Below, piece after piece: positions 1 to 12,154 of a stretch of DNA of 64,000 nt. The DNA comes from Paracyclopina nana (Eukaryota > Arthropoda > Copepoda > Cyclopoida > Cyclopettidae), in NCBI GenBank assembly GCA_019096065.1, contig JAGUCH010000010.1:62001-126000 (forward strand). Reading direction: 5' to 3'. Below the pieces are notes generated by a model, which saw nothing but the letters and a program-made list of their open reading frames with translations, was not told the origin of the DNA and did not search any database. The translations under genes were made by a program, and so were the position numbers. How positions within the stretch are numbered: position 1 is the first letter of the stretch; each line of letters begins with the position of its first letter.

Positions 1-1262
1 AATGAGTCTATATATAGAATGAGACTCAGTTCTGCTATTGCTCAGCTCAATTGAGACTCAGCTAGAACAATACTCATGTAAAACAATACTCAGTTAGAAG
101 GAGACTCTGTTGGAATGAGACTAAGTTCAAACGAGTCTTAATATGGAATGAGACTCAGTTCTGCTAATGCTCAGCTCAAGTGAAACTCAGTTAGAACAAT
201 ACTCATGTAAAACGATACTCAGTTAGAATGAGACTCGGGTGGAATGAGACTCAGTTCAAACGAGTCTTAATATGGAATGAGACTCAGCTCTACTAATGCT
301 CAGTTCAAGTGAGACTCATTTAGAACGAGACTTAGGTAAAACGATACTCAGTTAGAATGAGACTCGGTTGGAATCAGACTCATATCAAACGAGTCTTAAT
401 ATGGAATAAGTCTCGGCTCTACTAATGCTCAGTTCAAGTGAGACTCAGTTAGAACGAGACTCAGGTAAAACGATGCTCAGTTAGAATGAGACTCGGTTGG
501 AATGAGACTCAGTTCAAACGAGTCTTAATATGGAATGAGACTCAGCTCTACTAATGCTCAGTTCGAGTGAGACTCAGTTAGAACGAGACTCAGGTAAAAC
601 GATACTCAGTTAAATATGGACTCGGTTAAAATGAAACTCAGTTAAAATGAGGCTCGGTTGGAATGAGACTCAGTTTAAATGAGACTCGGTTGGAATCAGT
701 CTAAAAATAGAATGAGACTGTTCTAATAATGCTCAGCTCAGGTGAGAGACTTGCTTAGACTGAGACTCATTTAAAATGAGACTCGGTTGGAATGAGACTC
801 AGCTACAATGAGTCTTAATATAGAATGAGACTCAGCTCTAATAATGCTCACCTCAAGTGAGACTCTATTAGAATGAGACTCAGTTAAAGCAATACTCAGT
901 TAGATACGGACTCAGTTAGAATGAGACTAAGTTAGAATGAGACTCAGTTGAATGAGACTCAGTTAGAAGGAGACTCGGTTAGAATGAGACTCAGTTGAAT
1001 GAGACTCAGTAAGAATTAGACTCAGTTAGAATGAGACTCAGTTAGAATGAGACTTAATATAGAATGAGACTCAGCTCTAATAATGCTTACCTCAAGTGAG
1101 ACTCTATTAGAATGAGACTCAGTTAAAACAATACTCCGTTAGATTCGTACTCAGTTAGAAACGGACTCAGTTAGAATGAGACTTAGTTAAAATGAGGCTC
1201 AGTTAGAATGAGACGTTAGAATGAGACTCAGTTAGAATGAGTCTAAGTTAGAATGAGACTCG
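1..1262. repeat. GAGACTCAGTTAGAAT-type array with ~129-bp higher-order unit
   Basis: Degenerate 16-17 bp units (GAGACTCAGTTAGAATG and variants) fill the start of the window. In the first 700 bases they form a higher-order repeat: the phrase AATATGGAAT recurs near 140, 269, 399 and 528, a spacing of 129-130 bp. After 700 the order decays into the basic unit. No open frame of interest crosses it. The array probably continues left of the window. Confidence 0.9.
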
Positions 1263-1774
1263 CCTTGAGAAAGAGTGAGGCACTTTTTGGTTGCGACACT
1301 TTGTAGTTAATTAATTGATATTCAGTTTGGATGAGTTTTTCATATTAAATGGAACTCAGCTTTTTAAAAGTGAGATTTTCGAAAAATAAACATAGATTAT
1401 GTTTCCACATCACTATCTTTATCAATTTAGTATTGTAAACAAACTTGGGTCTAGTACAATTCAAATCTAGTTTTTGTCAAGATCAGGGTCAAATCAACAG
1501 TCACATTTTTCACCTAAAATGTAAATAAAAGCATATCCATTCACATTAAAAAAGTGCTTGCTGCAGAATTTATTAAGGTTGTGATCACCTACGAAAGTCG
1601 GGATAATTAGCAGAAGACCACAGCTTTTTTTCAAAGCTGCATCAAGAGCTTGCGCGCGCGCCCGCGCTAAAAATGCTCTTAAAAAAGCGCCCGCTCTTCT
1701 CAGTTGCCGGTTGCATCTCAGTAGATCAAGTATTGAGACAAGTCTCAGCATTGACTCAGCTAAAACGTAAGTGA

Positions 1775-1838
1775 ACTTGAAGTGGCGCCATGAAATCCGT
1801 TAGCCTTTCAGTCTAGACTTCCTGGCGCCTCAATTAAT
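1775..1838. repeat. GGCGCC-bounded ~60-bp motif, copy 1
   Basis: A GGCGCC, then AATCCGTTAG, then GTCTAGACT, then a second GGCGCC, followed by an AATAAA-like tail. The same order of words recurs at about 2321-2385. GTCTAGAC is itself a palindrome, and the two GGCGCC blocks could pair. Function unknown. Confidence 0.6.
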
Positions 1839-2320
1839 AAACCTTTTTCTAACGGTTTTTCTGTTGTTGTTGATCTCTGGTTTTTTTTTATAAAGAAATC
1901 GGGGAAATACCTGTGTAAACATTGAAATATTTCAGTTTAGTCATTCTGGCACTTGAAATACCATTTTTGTGGTTTTCCATTTTTTCAAAAATGTTGACAA
2001 TTTCTGAAGCTATGGATTTTTTTAAAGCTCAACACATGTGGAAATTTTGTGATTGTGCTTTAAATCGAGTGCAACAAAAAAAGGCTTAATAGTGAATATG
2101 TGAAATATGTTTCAAAAAAGCTTTTTAGAAACTAAAAATAGGATCAGTATTTTGAGCCAGGCACTTTGGCGTACTTTCTAAGTTGAATCTTAGTTTGTCA
2201 TTTAAAGGTCAGCTGATGACTTGAAAAACAGGTCTTGAATTGAGCAAAGGGAAACAGAAAACCATTCTTTGCAGGCAAAGTTTTTGTGCATCCAAAATTG
2301 ACTAATTTTTATTACTAAAG

Positions 2321-2385
2321 CTGCTTGGCGCCAACTGAAAAATCCGTTAGACTTTGTCTAGACTCTGTGGCGCCACCAATAAAAA
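2321..2385. repeat. GGCGCC-bounded ~60-bp motif, copy 2
   Basis: Second copy of the motif at 1775-1838, in direct orientation about 545 bp downstream. The paired GGCGCC ends, CCGTTAG and GTCTAGACT blocks are kept, while the sequence between the copies is not repeated. This suggests a small dispersed element rather than a tandem array. Confidence 0.6.
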
Positions 2386-2816
2386 ACGCTAATATATTTA
2401 ACTTTAATATTACATGATCATTCAAACAAAGCATGATTTACATGTTTTGGCAGCTTATGCTGATTTCTAGATATTTAAATTGCATAACTGTGCAATTTTA
2501 AAAGGTATTTTATTGAGGTTTTTTTTGTTCAAACATAATTTAGCTGGATTTGTTTGGTTCAAGGCCAAAAATGGGAAAAACACTTGCTGAATTCTGAGTA
2601 TTTCAGATTTCACACCGAAATTACATTTCCTCTCAACAAATGGAAAAAAGCCTTTTTTGGCCTTGAAAAGGGCAAGATATATTATGCTTTTTCAAGATGT
2701 GTGAAAAGGCTTATCAGACTAATGAAAAAGGCTCTTTAAAGTCTTGCTTGAAAAATGGTGCTAAAATGGTCATGTAAAGGCCAAAAAGGCTCATTTTGGC
2801 CTTTTTTTAATTGCAG

Positions 2817-5800
2817 ATGATGCTGAATGAAACATTGCTGCAGTTGATGGAAAGCAACGAGGAGAAAACCTTGGATTTGTTTGTTGTAGTGACCACAGTT
2901 GGCCTTTTGGCCGTCCTATTTGTCCTTGGCATCGGAGCAAACTCACTCTTGTTATTGGCCTTTCACCGAAGGCCAGCGCTGAGGACGACCTCCAACAGGT
3001 AACACAAATGACTCCAGCCTTTATTAGGCATCAAGCTTTATTTGCCACTCTTTTTTGTTGCTAAATGGATGTGTAGCAAATCAGTGCCACTCTTTTGGCA
3101 CTAATTGTGTATTTAGTGCCACTCTTTAGCCAATTCAGTGTCACTCTTTTTTTTTTAATTCAGAGCTGCCAACTGGCCTCAATTCAAATTTAAGTGCCTC
3201 AACTTGCCTTAATTCAAATTTAAGTGCCTTAATTTGCCTTGATTCAAAATTCAGTGCTACTCTTTAATTGAAACTCAAATTAAGTGCCACTCTTTACTTT
3301 AAACTCAAAATTCAGTGCCACTCTCTATGTAAATTAATTGCCTCTCAAATTTTGATCCAGTAACGACTTTTTTATTTAAATTCAAATTTCAGTGTCACTA
3401 TTTTAAAATTCAAAATTCCACTTTGTTTTGTTTTGTTTTGATTCAGTGTTGTTTAGATATTTGCCATATTAAGTTATCTTTGGCTTGATTTAAGTCAATT
3501 CTTTGTTTTGTGTCAGTGCCCCTCAAGTCAAGTCTTAATTTAGTGCCATTTTAGACTAAATTCAGGCTAGGTTAAATGTTAAATCTAGTGCCGCTCTTTT
3601 TCAGGTAAAATAGTGAAGTCAACTTTGCCACTCTTTGCTGTTTTCGTGGGGTTAGTTGTGCCACTCTTTGCTGGTTGTGAGTAGTTAGCTCAGTGAAAGG
3701 TTCATTGATTGAGAACCATTTATGACCACACTGACCCACATTTTATGGTATTTTATTGACACTGTGCCAACTTTATGGCCCTGCAGCCTTTCAAAGGCTA
3801 CAAATGGCCTTCAATGCATTTGACACCCCACCAGAAATTGCAGCCTAAAAACATTGTTAATAAAACAAATTAAGCATAATTATAGCAAGCATTAATTATG
3901 ATAATATTGCATCTCATCAATTATTCCAGATGAGATATTACTATGATTAACAGTAATTGAAACAATAATATGGTTGATTATGGTAAAGAGTTCTAAAATT
4001 AGAACATAGCTTAGATTTTGTTGCTGGTTCTAAAATTACATAAATAACCTGTTTTGAATTTTATTATAGGTGCAAAACTTGTTGCCAAGACAATTTCAAG
4101 CTTAAAATATAACAAAGAAGTGAATATGCTAAAATTACACAATCAGCTGAAATCAGCTGTTTTTATTGACCATCAATTCAATTTAGCGTACTTTTTGTCT
4201 AAAAGTTGTTGTGAACAAGCAAAACAAAGCATAATGAGAATATGTTTCTTTTTTAGAATTGGCTGGTCATTTCTTGGAAAAGAAATGCTGCCTTTTTGCT
4301 TCAAGATTGCTTTCAGCAAGATTTCCATTTAGAACATTAAAAAACATGCTGATCATCGACATAAATAAATGCCTTTTTTGGCAAATCATTGTTACTTTAT
4401 ATCAACATTATGATGACCTTTGTAAGACAAATTCTTTCAGACAAAAAGTGTCGCTTAATGTTTTCAAACTCTGACAATTTGACGACAAGTGAAATAATAA
4501 ACTTTTTTTTTTCTCATTCCAGATTTGTTGGGAACTTACTGGTGGTGAATTTGCTGTCGACTTTGCTATTGATCCCTCTCATCTGTATTGACATAACACC
4601 TGCCTCGTGGTGGAGGTGGCCAGCACCTGCACCTGTCAGGTGCATCTTCAGTGAGTTCATCTCATCCTGGGTCTCATCAGCCTCAATGTTGGGCACTTTG
4701 CTCATTGGCCTCGATCAATACTTGGCCATACTTTTCCCTCTCAGGTACGAAAATTAAAACTGAAATTAAAAATATTCAGCCAAAAATATGTTTTTTAAGT
4801 AGAAAGCTTTAATTTTTATTATTGTTATTTTTTTACTATTGATGAAGTTACGTAGTTTTCACAAGCACAATATCGTGTAATGAGACAAGATTTGTTTAGT
4901 TCTACTTGCTTGTCATTCTTTTGCAAACCAATCACTCAATTAAGCTTCAAGATTGCTCACATGAAGATTTCCAACTTGAACATTGCTGAACATTTCTTAG
5001 ATACATTGGGATCGTGGCTGGATCTCGCACTTGGATCATGTTGGCCTTCTCCTGGGCCATTTGTCTCATTGTGGCAGGAGTGTCCTCAATGTCTGAAGAG
5101 TCGAGCATTTGGTATGTCTGCTTGAGGACTTCCAAAGTCCAATTGGACTTTGGAGACAAGTACTCCTTGATCCTCCCCAGCTTGAACTATGTGGTCCTCT
5201 TCATCCTCCCCATTCTCCTCATTGGCCTCATCTACTCAAGGATCTACCTGGAAGCTGCTGCCAACTCTGAGAGAGTGAGAAGAGGCTCCAATTCAACCTT
5301 GACCAACGGTCCCAATCCTGTGGAGGGCATGTACAAGTGCTCAGTGAAGATACTTCATGCCAGGAATGACTCCATTGCCTCTTCCATGGTTGATGCTGGC
5401 ATGGAAGAGCAGCCCTTGAAGAGGAGCTCTGGCTCCTTCAGTGAGAAATTGGCCAGAAATGAACTGGTTAGAGCCACCAGTACTGCCAGCACTCAGCTCA
5501 TGACCAGCATCAGGCATAAAATTTCCAATGCCAACTTGTTCATCCAGGTAAGTGCTCATTTAAGTCATTTCGTGCATTCTCTAAGAACCTATGAGTACCT
5601 AAGTATCTAGGACTAAATACTTAAGAGCTTCAAGACATAATAATGAAGAATTTGGGTTTGATTAGAAGACCTCTTGAGTCACTTTTAGAACCTTAAGAGT
5701 TACTTCTAGGTTTGAACGACTAAGATACTAAGTACTAACCTAGGGCCTTGAGACAAAAAAGTCTCTAATTAAGACCTTAGGGCCTGAGAACCTTTAATTA

Positions 5801-7115
5801 AGACCTTAGGGTGTGAGAACCTCTTATTAAGACCTTAGGGTCTGAGAACCTTTGATTAGTACCTTAGGGTGTGAGAACCTCGAATTAAGACCTGAAGGTT
5901 TGAGAACCTCTTTTTAAGACCTAAGGGTCTGAGAACCTCTAAATAAGACCTAAAGGTCTGAAAACCTCTAATTGAGACCTTTCTAGGGTCTGAGAACATC
6001 TTATTATGACTTTATCCTGTGAGAATCGCTTTTTCAGGCCTTAGGGTTAAAGATCCTAAGATTAAGACCTTACGGTCTGAGAACCTTTAAGTAAGACCTT
6101 AGGGTGTGAGAACCTCGAATTAAGACCTCAAGGTTTGAGAACCTCTTTTTAAGACCTAAGGGTCTGAGAACCTCTAATTAAGACCTAAAGGTCTGAAAAC
6201 CTCTAATTAAGACCTTTCTAGGGTCTGAGAACATCTTATTATGACTTTATCCTCTGGGAACCGCTTTTTCAGACCTTAGGGTTAAAGATCCTAAGATTAA
6301 GACCTTAGGGTCTCAGAACTTCTAATTAAGGTCTTAGGGTCTTTGAACCTCTAATTAAGTCCTAAGGGTCTCATAACCATAAAAAACTTTTTCTTAGCAT
6401 CTCAGAACCTTCAAAAGCAGTTAGGCTTCATTTAAGAACCTAGGCACCTCTCATTTTTTAAGACCAGTTGTCAGTCTCATGTCTTAAGAAGATTTATGTA
6501 CATATTAGTATTATATTTCAGAAACATAAGGAGGAATTGCATTCAGCCAAAATTTCAATGGTGATTTTTGTCATGGTCTTGGCTTGCTGGTTGCCATTCC
6601 ACACCTCAGTGCTGTTACTCAGAGTGCACCTACTTTTGTGCCAAAACTGGCCAGGTTGGGCCAGGTGCATAACTCACCTGCTGGTGGTCATCTATCCCAC
6701 CTTGTCACCTTATGTATTTGCCTTCAGATGCACCAAGCTCCAAAAGGAGCTAAAGAGAATGATCAAGGGCAGAAATAGCAATTCTTGGCAAGTCCCAACT
6801 AAAAGCCAAAGTGAATTGGACTCACTGAAAACTGGCCTTGTTGGCCTCCATTTGAAGAAGGCCTTGAAGGCCAACAAGGCTGAAGAAATGATGGTTGGGA
6901 AGAAAAAGGCTTCTTTCTTGATTGGTGACCAAGACTCTTGCAAAGAAACTATGCTGAAAAATGAAGGTAAAGAAGAAACATTGGCTCAGGCTCAGCCAGA
7001 AAGTGGTGAGAGCTCCCAAAGGAGCTCCATATCTTCACAAAAAACCAATTCCAGTGAGGACTCTTGTTGCATTTCTGATCTCATCAAGGGGAGCACAATC
7101 GAAATGCACTTGTGA
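2817..7115 (+). CDS. Class A (rhodopsin-like) orphan GPCR, GPR161/GPR22-like by eye; four coding exons
   Basis: Exons 2817-2998, 4523-4744, 5001-5547 and 6522-7115 join in phase (AG|A, AG|A, CAG|AAA) to 514 residues; all introns are GT-AG. The start is the ATG right after the acceptor at 2816, followed by a second ATG; the 5' UTR exon is not seen. Seven membrane segments are visible. TM2 has N where D2.50 is usual, TM3 reads SSASML then D-Q-Y instead of DRY, TM6 has CWLPFH, and TM7 has SPYVF in place of NPxxY. Conserved Cys in APVRC and WYVC could form the usual TM3-loop 2 disulfide. The third loop is long (about 90 residues) and Ser-rich, and the tail is Ser/Glu-rich with likely phosphorylation sites. 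The stretch RRP..SNRFV..L, the TM2 Asn and SSASML recall GPR161; TM7 and helix 8 recall GPR22. Ligand and G-protein coupling are unknown. Gene structure is confident; the subfamily is not. Confidence 0.9.
3010..3700. repeat. TCAGTGCCACTCTTT array in GPCR intron 1
   Basis: Irregular repeats of AGTGCCACTCTTT, mixed with AATTCAAATTTAAGTGCC, in the first half of intron 1 (2999-4522). Units are 15-35 bp and degenerate. The rest of the intron (3700-4520) is AT-rich without a gene. Confidence 0.8.
5640..6440. repeat. CCTTAGGGTCTGAGAACCTCTAATTAAGA array in GPCR intron 3
   Basis: About 27-bp units (TTAAGACCTTAGGGTCTGAG, then AACCTCTAA) fill the intron before the last exon. A higher-order duplication of about 235 bp is visible: the variant GTGTGAGAACCTCGAATTAA occurs at 5869 and again at 6104, each followed by the same series of variant units. 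Exon boundaries on both sides are intact. Confidence 0.9.
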
Positions 7116-7211
7116 GACCTTGCAGTGACCAATTCTAGTGTTTCCATGTATTTTAGCTGTATTTGCCAAAAATATCATACCTTCTAATTGCTTATAGCAT
7201 ATCAAAAATCA

Positions 7212-7217
7212 AATAAA
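7212..7217 (+). terminator. Poly(A) signal of the GPCR gene
   Basis: AATAAA lies 97 bases after the stop codon, a normal position for 3' end formation. No other candidate is closer. Confidence 0.75.
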
Positions 7218-9160
7218 AAGACTACATTCAATATACATTTTGCCTGGATTAACCGCTTTGAACATTCGCTTAATAAGAAAAGAACGGTACCTCTAGGTTG
7301 GGTGAATATATATTAATATATTGCGCTATACATACAAATAGTATATTGCCATTATTAAGCAATTTTGCAAAATATTCAGGGACAATTTTAGATGCCATTT
7401 TGCAAACAACTGAGCTCAAGTCTTAAAGCCAAAAAGTGAAAAAATCAAATTAAGGCCCTAAAGGTTGTTATAAGCCCAATATAGCATTAAAACTAAATAT
7501 TGTCAAGGTTTAAATCAACTGATATTTAATGTTAAAAGTCAGTATTTTTTCACATTATTTCTTGTTAGCTACAGTTATAGTTCGCATAATAAAAAAAAAC
7601 AACGCTTCTCAGAGGTTGCGAGACTTCTTTATGCATCTTTGCGCTATAAAGACAATGAAAGTATTGTGCAATTATACTACTGTTAGCTTACATGAAAAAT
7701 ACAAAAAATGTCCATAAATATATTGCAGAGTGGACAATTCCAGACAACTTAATTGAGCAATATTTTTTAAATGTAACACATAAACTTTGTTGCAGAGCTT
7801 TTTTGCATTTTTTTCTTTTTTTTTTACAAAATATTGGTCATAATAGTAAAATTAGTCACAGACTATAGCAATAACACTCCTTTCCAATCCCTTGGGGTGG
7901 TGTGTGTTCTCATTATTCATAGAACTCTATTTTTTGCTCCATCATAACAGCAACAACACATGTACTACACCCCCACTGTGTCAGTATTCATGTGGTGGTG
8001 AAAAAACCCTCCCACACACTTGTTGTTTTCCCACAAAATATGCTAATAAGATAATAACAATTGTGAAAATAATGGACATTTTCGAAAAAAAAAATTGGGA
8101 GATTCTGGAGCATCTATCTTTTGGACAGTCGATCCATTCTACAAGTTGACAGTTCCATCAAACCAAGAAAATGAGAAAAAGTTTGCGCTATTTGCAAAAC
8201 TTATAAAGAAATGCTGCTGATAAAAGTTGAGTTCCTCTGTGGACAAATTTCAGAGCTGGCAACTGAAAATGAACTCAAAAGATTTTGATAGAGTTACATC
8301 CCAAATTGTTTTGCTACAAATGAAATGTCGTCAAAAAAGAAATTTTTTGTTCATGTTAATTTTGGCTAGATTTGGTCATAGATGAACATTTTTTGCCTCT
8401 AGTACTAAAAGTAACTACATAATATTCCCCTGCACATTGGGTGAACTCTGTCGAGATTAATCGGTGATATCAACAGATCATGCATTTAGATTACCTCATT
8501 ACCCAGAAATGTGCATCTACACAAAATAGGTTTGCAAAAAAAAAAAAAAGAAAAGAAAGTAAAATAAAAACATAAGAATGTATTTAAAGTTGACGAATAA
8601 ATAAAAAAAAAGCATTAGTGATACTAGAGTCAAATCTTTTGCAGGCATTTTCAGTTCCTCAGATTGAAATTGCTATAGAAAGGAAACCAATTCAAAACAG
8701 CCAGATTTTCCAACTAAGAATACAAACATCGAACTTTTTTTCTACAACATAAAAAGCCTTTTCAAGGCCATAAATTGGCCTCGAGATGGAGCTGATGATC
8801 ACTATGTAACAAATTGTTATGGAATTTAAAGCCCCTTGCAAATCCATCGTTGAAAATGGCACCATTATTATTCCCCCCTTTTTCCTTTTCGCTTTGAAGA
8901 AGCATAGATGAAATTTTCAAAGTCTTCTCAATTCATGTTTGACAAAAAGAATAGCAGTTGTTGCAGCTTTATGGTTCAGCAAATGGGGAAATGAGAAAAT
9001 GAGAGGGAGGGAAATCGCTTTTTTCCCTCGACTCTCGTGGCTGCTGTTGTGTCTCCAGTCTTCCTCCTTTCTTCGCAATCTCACTGGGTGACTCTCTCCC
9101 TGTCGTGTAATACAGTTGTTCTTCATTATTTTGTACGCATGCGACACAAGCTGAAATAGA
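7218..9160. other. Intergenic AT-rich spacer
   Basis: No gene, RNA gene or organised repeat recognised. The sequence is AT-rich with homopolymer runs, and short open frames look random. It separates the GPCR from the upstream region of Lhx1/5. Confidence 0.6.
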
Positions 9161-9164
9161 AAAC

Positions 9165-9560
9165 GATGCACAGAGGTGAGAAAAGTGACAAAAAATGGTC
9201 AAAAATGGCTCTGGAATGCTACTTTTCACACTTCCAAAGGTGTCATTTTTATATATCAACATGCGACGAATGTCGCACTTTTGTGAGAAATTGCATTAGA
9301 CGTGGAGGGAAAAGGTGAGAAAAATGACAAAAAATGGTCAAAAGTGACTTTAATATGCTACTTTTCACACTTCCAAAGGTGCTATGTTCTCAATGATACG
9401 CAATTAATGTTGCAGTTTTGTTAGAAATTCCATGAGATGATGTAGGAAATGTCGTACAGAGGTGAGAAAAGTGAGAAAAATTTGTCAAATCTGAGCTGCA
9501 CAAAATGGTCAAAAATGGCTGAAATAGGTATGATATTTTTTTAACCTACAAAGGTGCTCT
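9165..9560. repeat. ~145-bp tandem repeat, about 2.7 copies
   Basis: The block beginning GGTGAGAAAA, then ATGGTCAAAA, CTACTTTTCACACTTCC and AAAGGTG, starts near 9175, 9314 and 9461 (periods of roughly 140 and 147 bp). Copies are diverged and carry different internal microsatellites. Confidence 0.75.
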
Positions 9561-12060
9561 ATTTATTTCGATAAACTACATGAAGCTCATTTAAAATTGT
9601 AATTATATTATACAGGACATTTTGCATCACAAGAGTTTCAGCTGGTCTCGAAAGAATAATTAATTAAAAACTGTAGGAAAGAATAAATGGAGCTTATAGA
9701 TTCATTGCTAATAATTATGCTTCATGTTTTGATTATTTCAATGCCGATTGGGCTCTGATTAAAAAGCTAATAGTAAACACTGAAGGTTTTCCCTTCATTT
9801 TCCCTTTTGGACATTAGCTAATTTGCAATCAATTGTACTATAGTCAATGTAACCATCAAAATTATATAAATATAATTGCTTTTGAACTTATAGCAATTTT
9901 AAAATGTGATAGTTAGTTACTCTTTTATGCATTAAGGCCAAAAAACACAGTTTAATCAATTCAGCCTCCTGTGAGTCATTTCTGAAAGAATACGAGGTTC
10001 ACCGCTTACATCAGTATGAACTTCATTAAAACCTTATTTTGCAAAAGTAAGCCTTTCAATAACATTGTTTGGCTTACATGTTAAAATCACAAGTACTACA
10101 TAATGCACTAGGTTTGTTAACAAAACATTTTAACCACCAGTAAGTCATTTCGTACATTGAAAAACCAAGTGTTAACATCTTAATAACATCATAATAAAAT
10201 ATTTTTGGTAAAAAGCAGGTATACATGAGTAATTGGTACACCCTGTAGAAAGCGTATATATGTGTACATGTCTCGTTTTGAGGATCGAGTGGTTAGAAGG
10301 GAAGTTCAGTTTGAGTTCCCTCGAGAGCAAGCTTAAATGGCACAACTGCAAAGGGGAGATAAGAGCTGAAATACAAAATTATGCCACATTTATTATGTAT
10401 AAAACAAAAAATCATGCAATATACACTGTGGAAAGCTTATGCAATTTGGGACCCTATTGGCTTTTAATTTGACCACTTTATGAGTACTATTGATTGATTC
10501 CCATGGGAATTGTGCTGGACTCATTTTTAGTATGTATATTAATTATCTGGCTGAAATGGGACATTGTATTACTGCCAAATGAGGTATTTCTGCCAATTAT
10601 AGCTCCATTTTGGCCTGAAGAGAAAGCCAAAAGGTCAGTTTTGAACACCTTTTTATGAAAACGAAAGGTGCTCTAAACAAGTGGGATTGACGTACTTTTC
10701 ATAGTGAGAAAGCAGCCATTAATTGATAAAAAACCTATTTCACACCTTTCTGCCAAAATCATCACCCATACAAACTTGTAAATGTGTTGAAATCTAATTT
10801 TTCACACTTCAGTGCCAAAATCATCAGATCATTATGAACTATATGCACAAAAAGTCCAATTAACTTGGCAGATTTTCTGCTAATTTTCACACCCTTTGTG
10901 GTGCTGCAACAATCCTCTTTTTATCGATAGTTTGTGTACAGAAAAGTTTTCAAACCATTCCATCCCCCCTCTCGGTTTCCTCTTTGCTAAGCAAACACAA
11001 GTGAAAAAAGATTTGTATGTACAAAGAGTTTCTTCGACTCTCATAAAAAGTGCATGAAACTGACCCAGGATTCCCTGGATTTGTACACCAGATTCCTTAG
11101 TCTTGTTCCCCCATCAGCTTTTTCCCCCTGTGTGTGAAATTCAATAGCCTTCTTTGTGGTGGTGGGATTGCAGCTCTTGTGTGAAAAACACACTATATGC
11201 ATTACTGTTTGTGCGTCAAGTTTGATCTAGGCTCAAATTTCACCAAACCCAAGTTGACGCGTGGCTGCTTCATTTACACAGAGTAACTTAATCATTCGTG
11301 GGAATCATATGAAGTAAATGGATAATAAGTCAAAAAAGGTCCATTTATCATGTAGGTATAGATATATATTCAAGTTCACATATTGATCTCAAAGGAGATG
11401 GAAAAACCTCTTACAGGTGCAGCTTTAATTTGGTGGTCATTAATCATTCACTATTCGTATTCGAGAGATCTTTAAAACGAGAAATTTTGAGTTAAAAGGG
11501 CGATATTTTGAGAGGAAATGTGTGAAAAGTGAGGACATTTTGGTGGCTCTATGCTAAATTTCACACCTTCAAGGTGTCATTTCTGCTAGCAACATGGTGC
11601 GAATTTCTGATAAACCTGACAGAAAGGTGCGAGATTTTGATAAAACTAGCAATGAGGTGTGAATTTTGGCAGGAAAGTTGCCAAAAATTGCAGCAACATT
11701 CAAATTTTAACACGATGCCATGTTATAAATGACCTAGCTCATCCTTCTCTTCTTCTTGTTCTTCTTCGCCTTCCACTAAGTCATGGTCTGATAATTTGTA
11801 ATGGGAATCATTAATCTCACTACATGTGGCTACTTTACTACTACCTGCATCATCTCTTGAGAAATATGGACGATACACGATGCCCAAGGCATGAAAATCT
11901 TCACAAATGTATAATTCAGGTCATCTCTTGATTTATGAGAGCCCACAAATTGACTCAAGTAAAAAGAAAAAAGCATTTAAAAATCTATCGATATCCTCAC
12001 AACAATGCTCAAAATCAAATGTGATCATCGACACTCAAATGTCTGCAAGTGTAATTGTGG
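9561..12060. other. Spacer upstream of Lhx1/5; possible cis-regulatory DNA
   Basis: No gene is supported. The sequence is largely non-repetitive, unlike most of the window, which would suit enhancers of the developmental gene that follows. An inverted CCAAT-type word (GATTGGCT) lies near 12069. No TATA box is obvious before exon 1. Any regulatory role is inference from position only. Confidence 0.35.
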
Positions 12061-12154
12061 TCTGTTTTGATTGGCTCCAGCCCTGGATTCATTTAGTATT
12101 TGGCCTTTCTCCACTGTGGCTTTCAAGTTGGTCAGTGAGTCAGTCAAAAAAAGC

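Larger units (their letters stand above)
1263..2816. other. Spacer or 5' region upstream of the GPCR coding exons
   Basis: AT-rich unique-looking sequence without a convincing gene. It holds a CG-rich run (GCGCGCGCGCCCGCGC, around 1651-1667) and two copies of a small hairpin-prone motif, annotated separately. An upstream non-coding exon of the receptor must lie here or further left, because the first coding exon opens directly after a strong splice acceptor (Ts then TTGCAG, ending at 2816). I could not place that exon. Confidence 0.5.
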
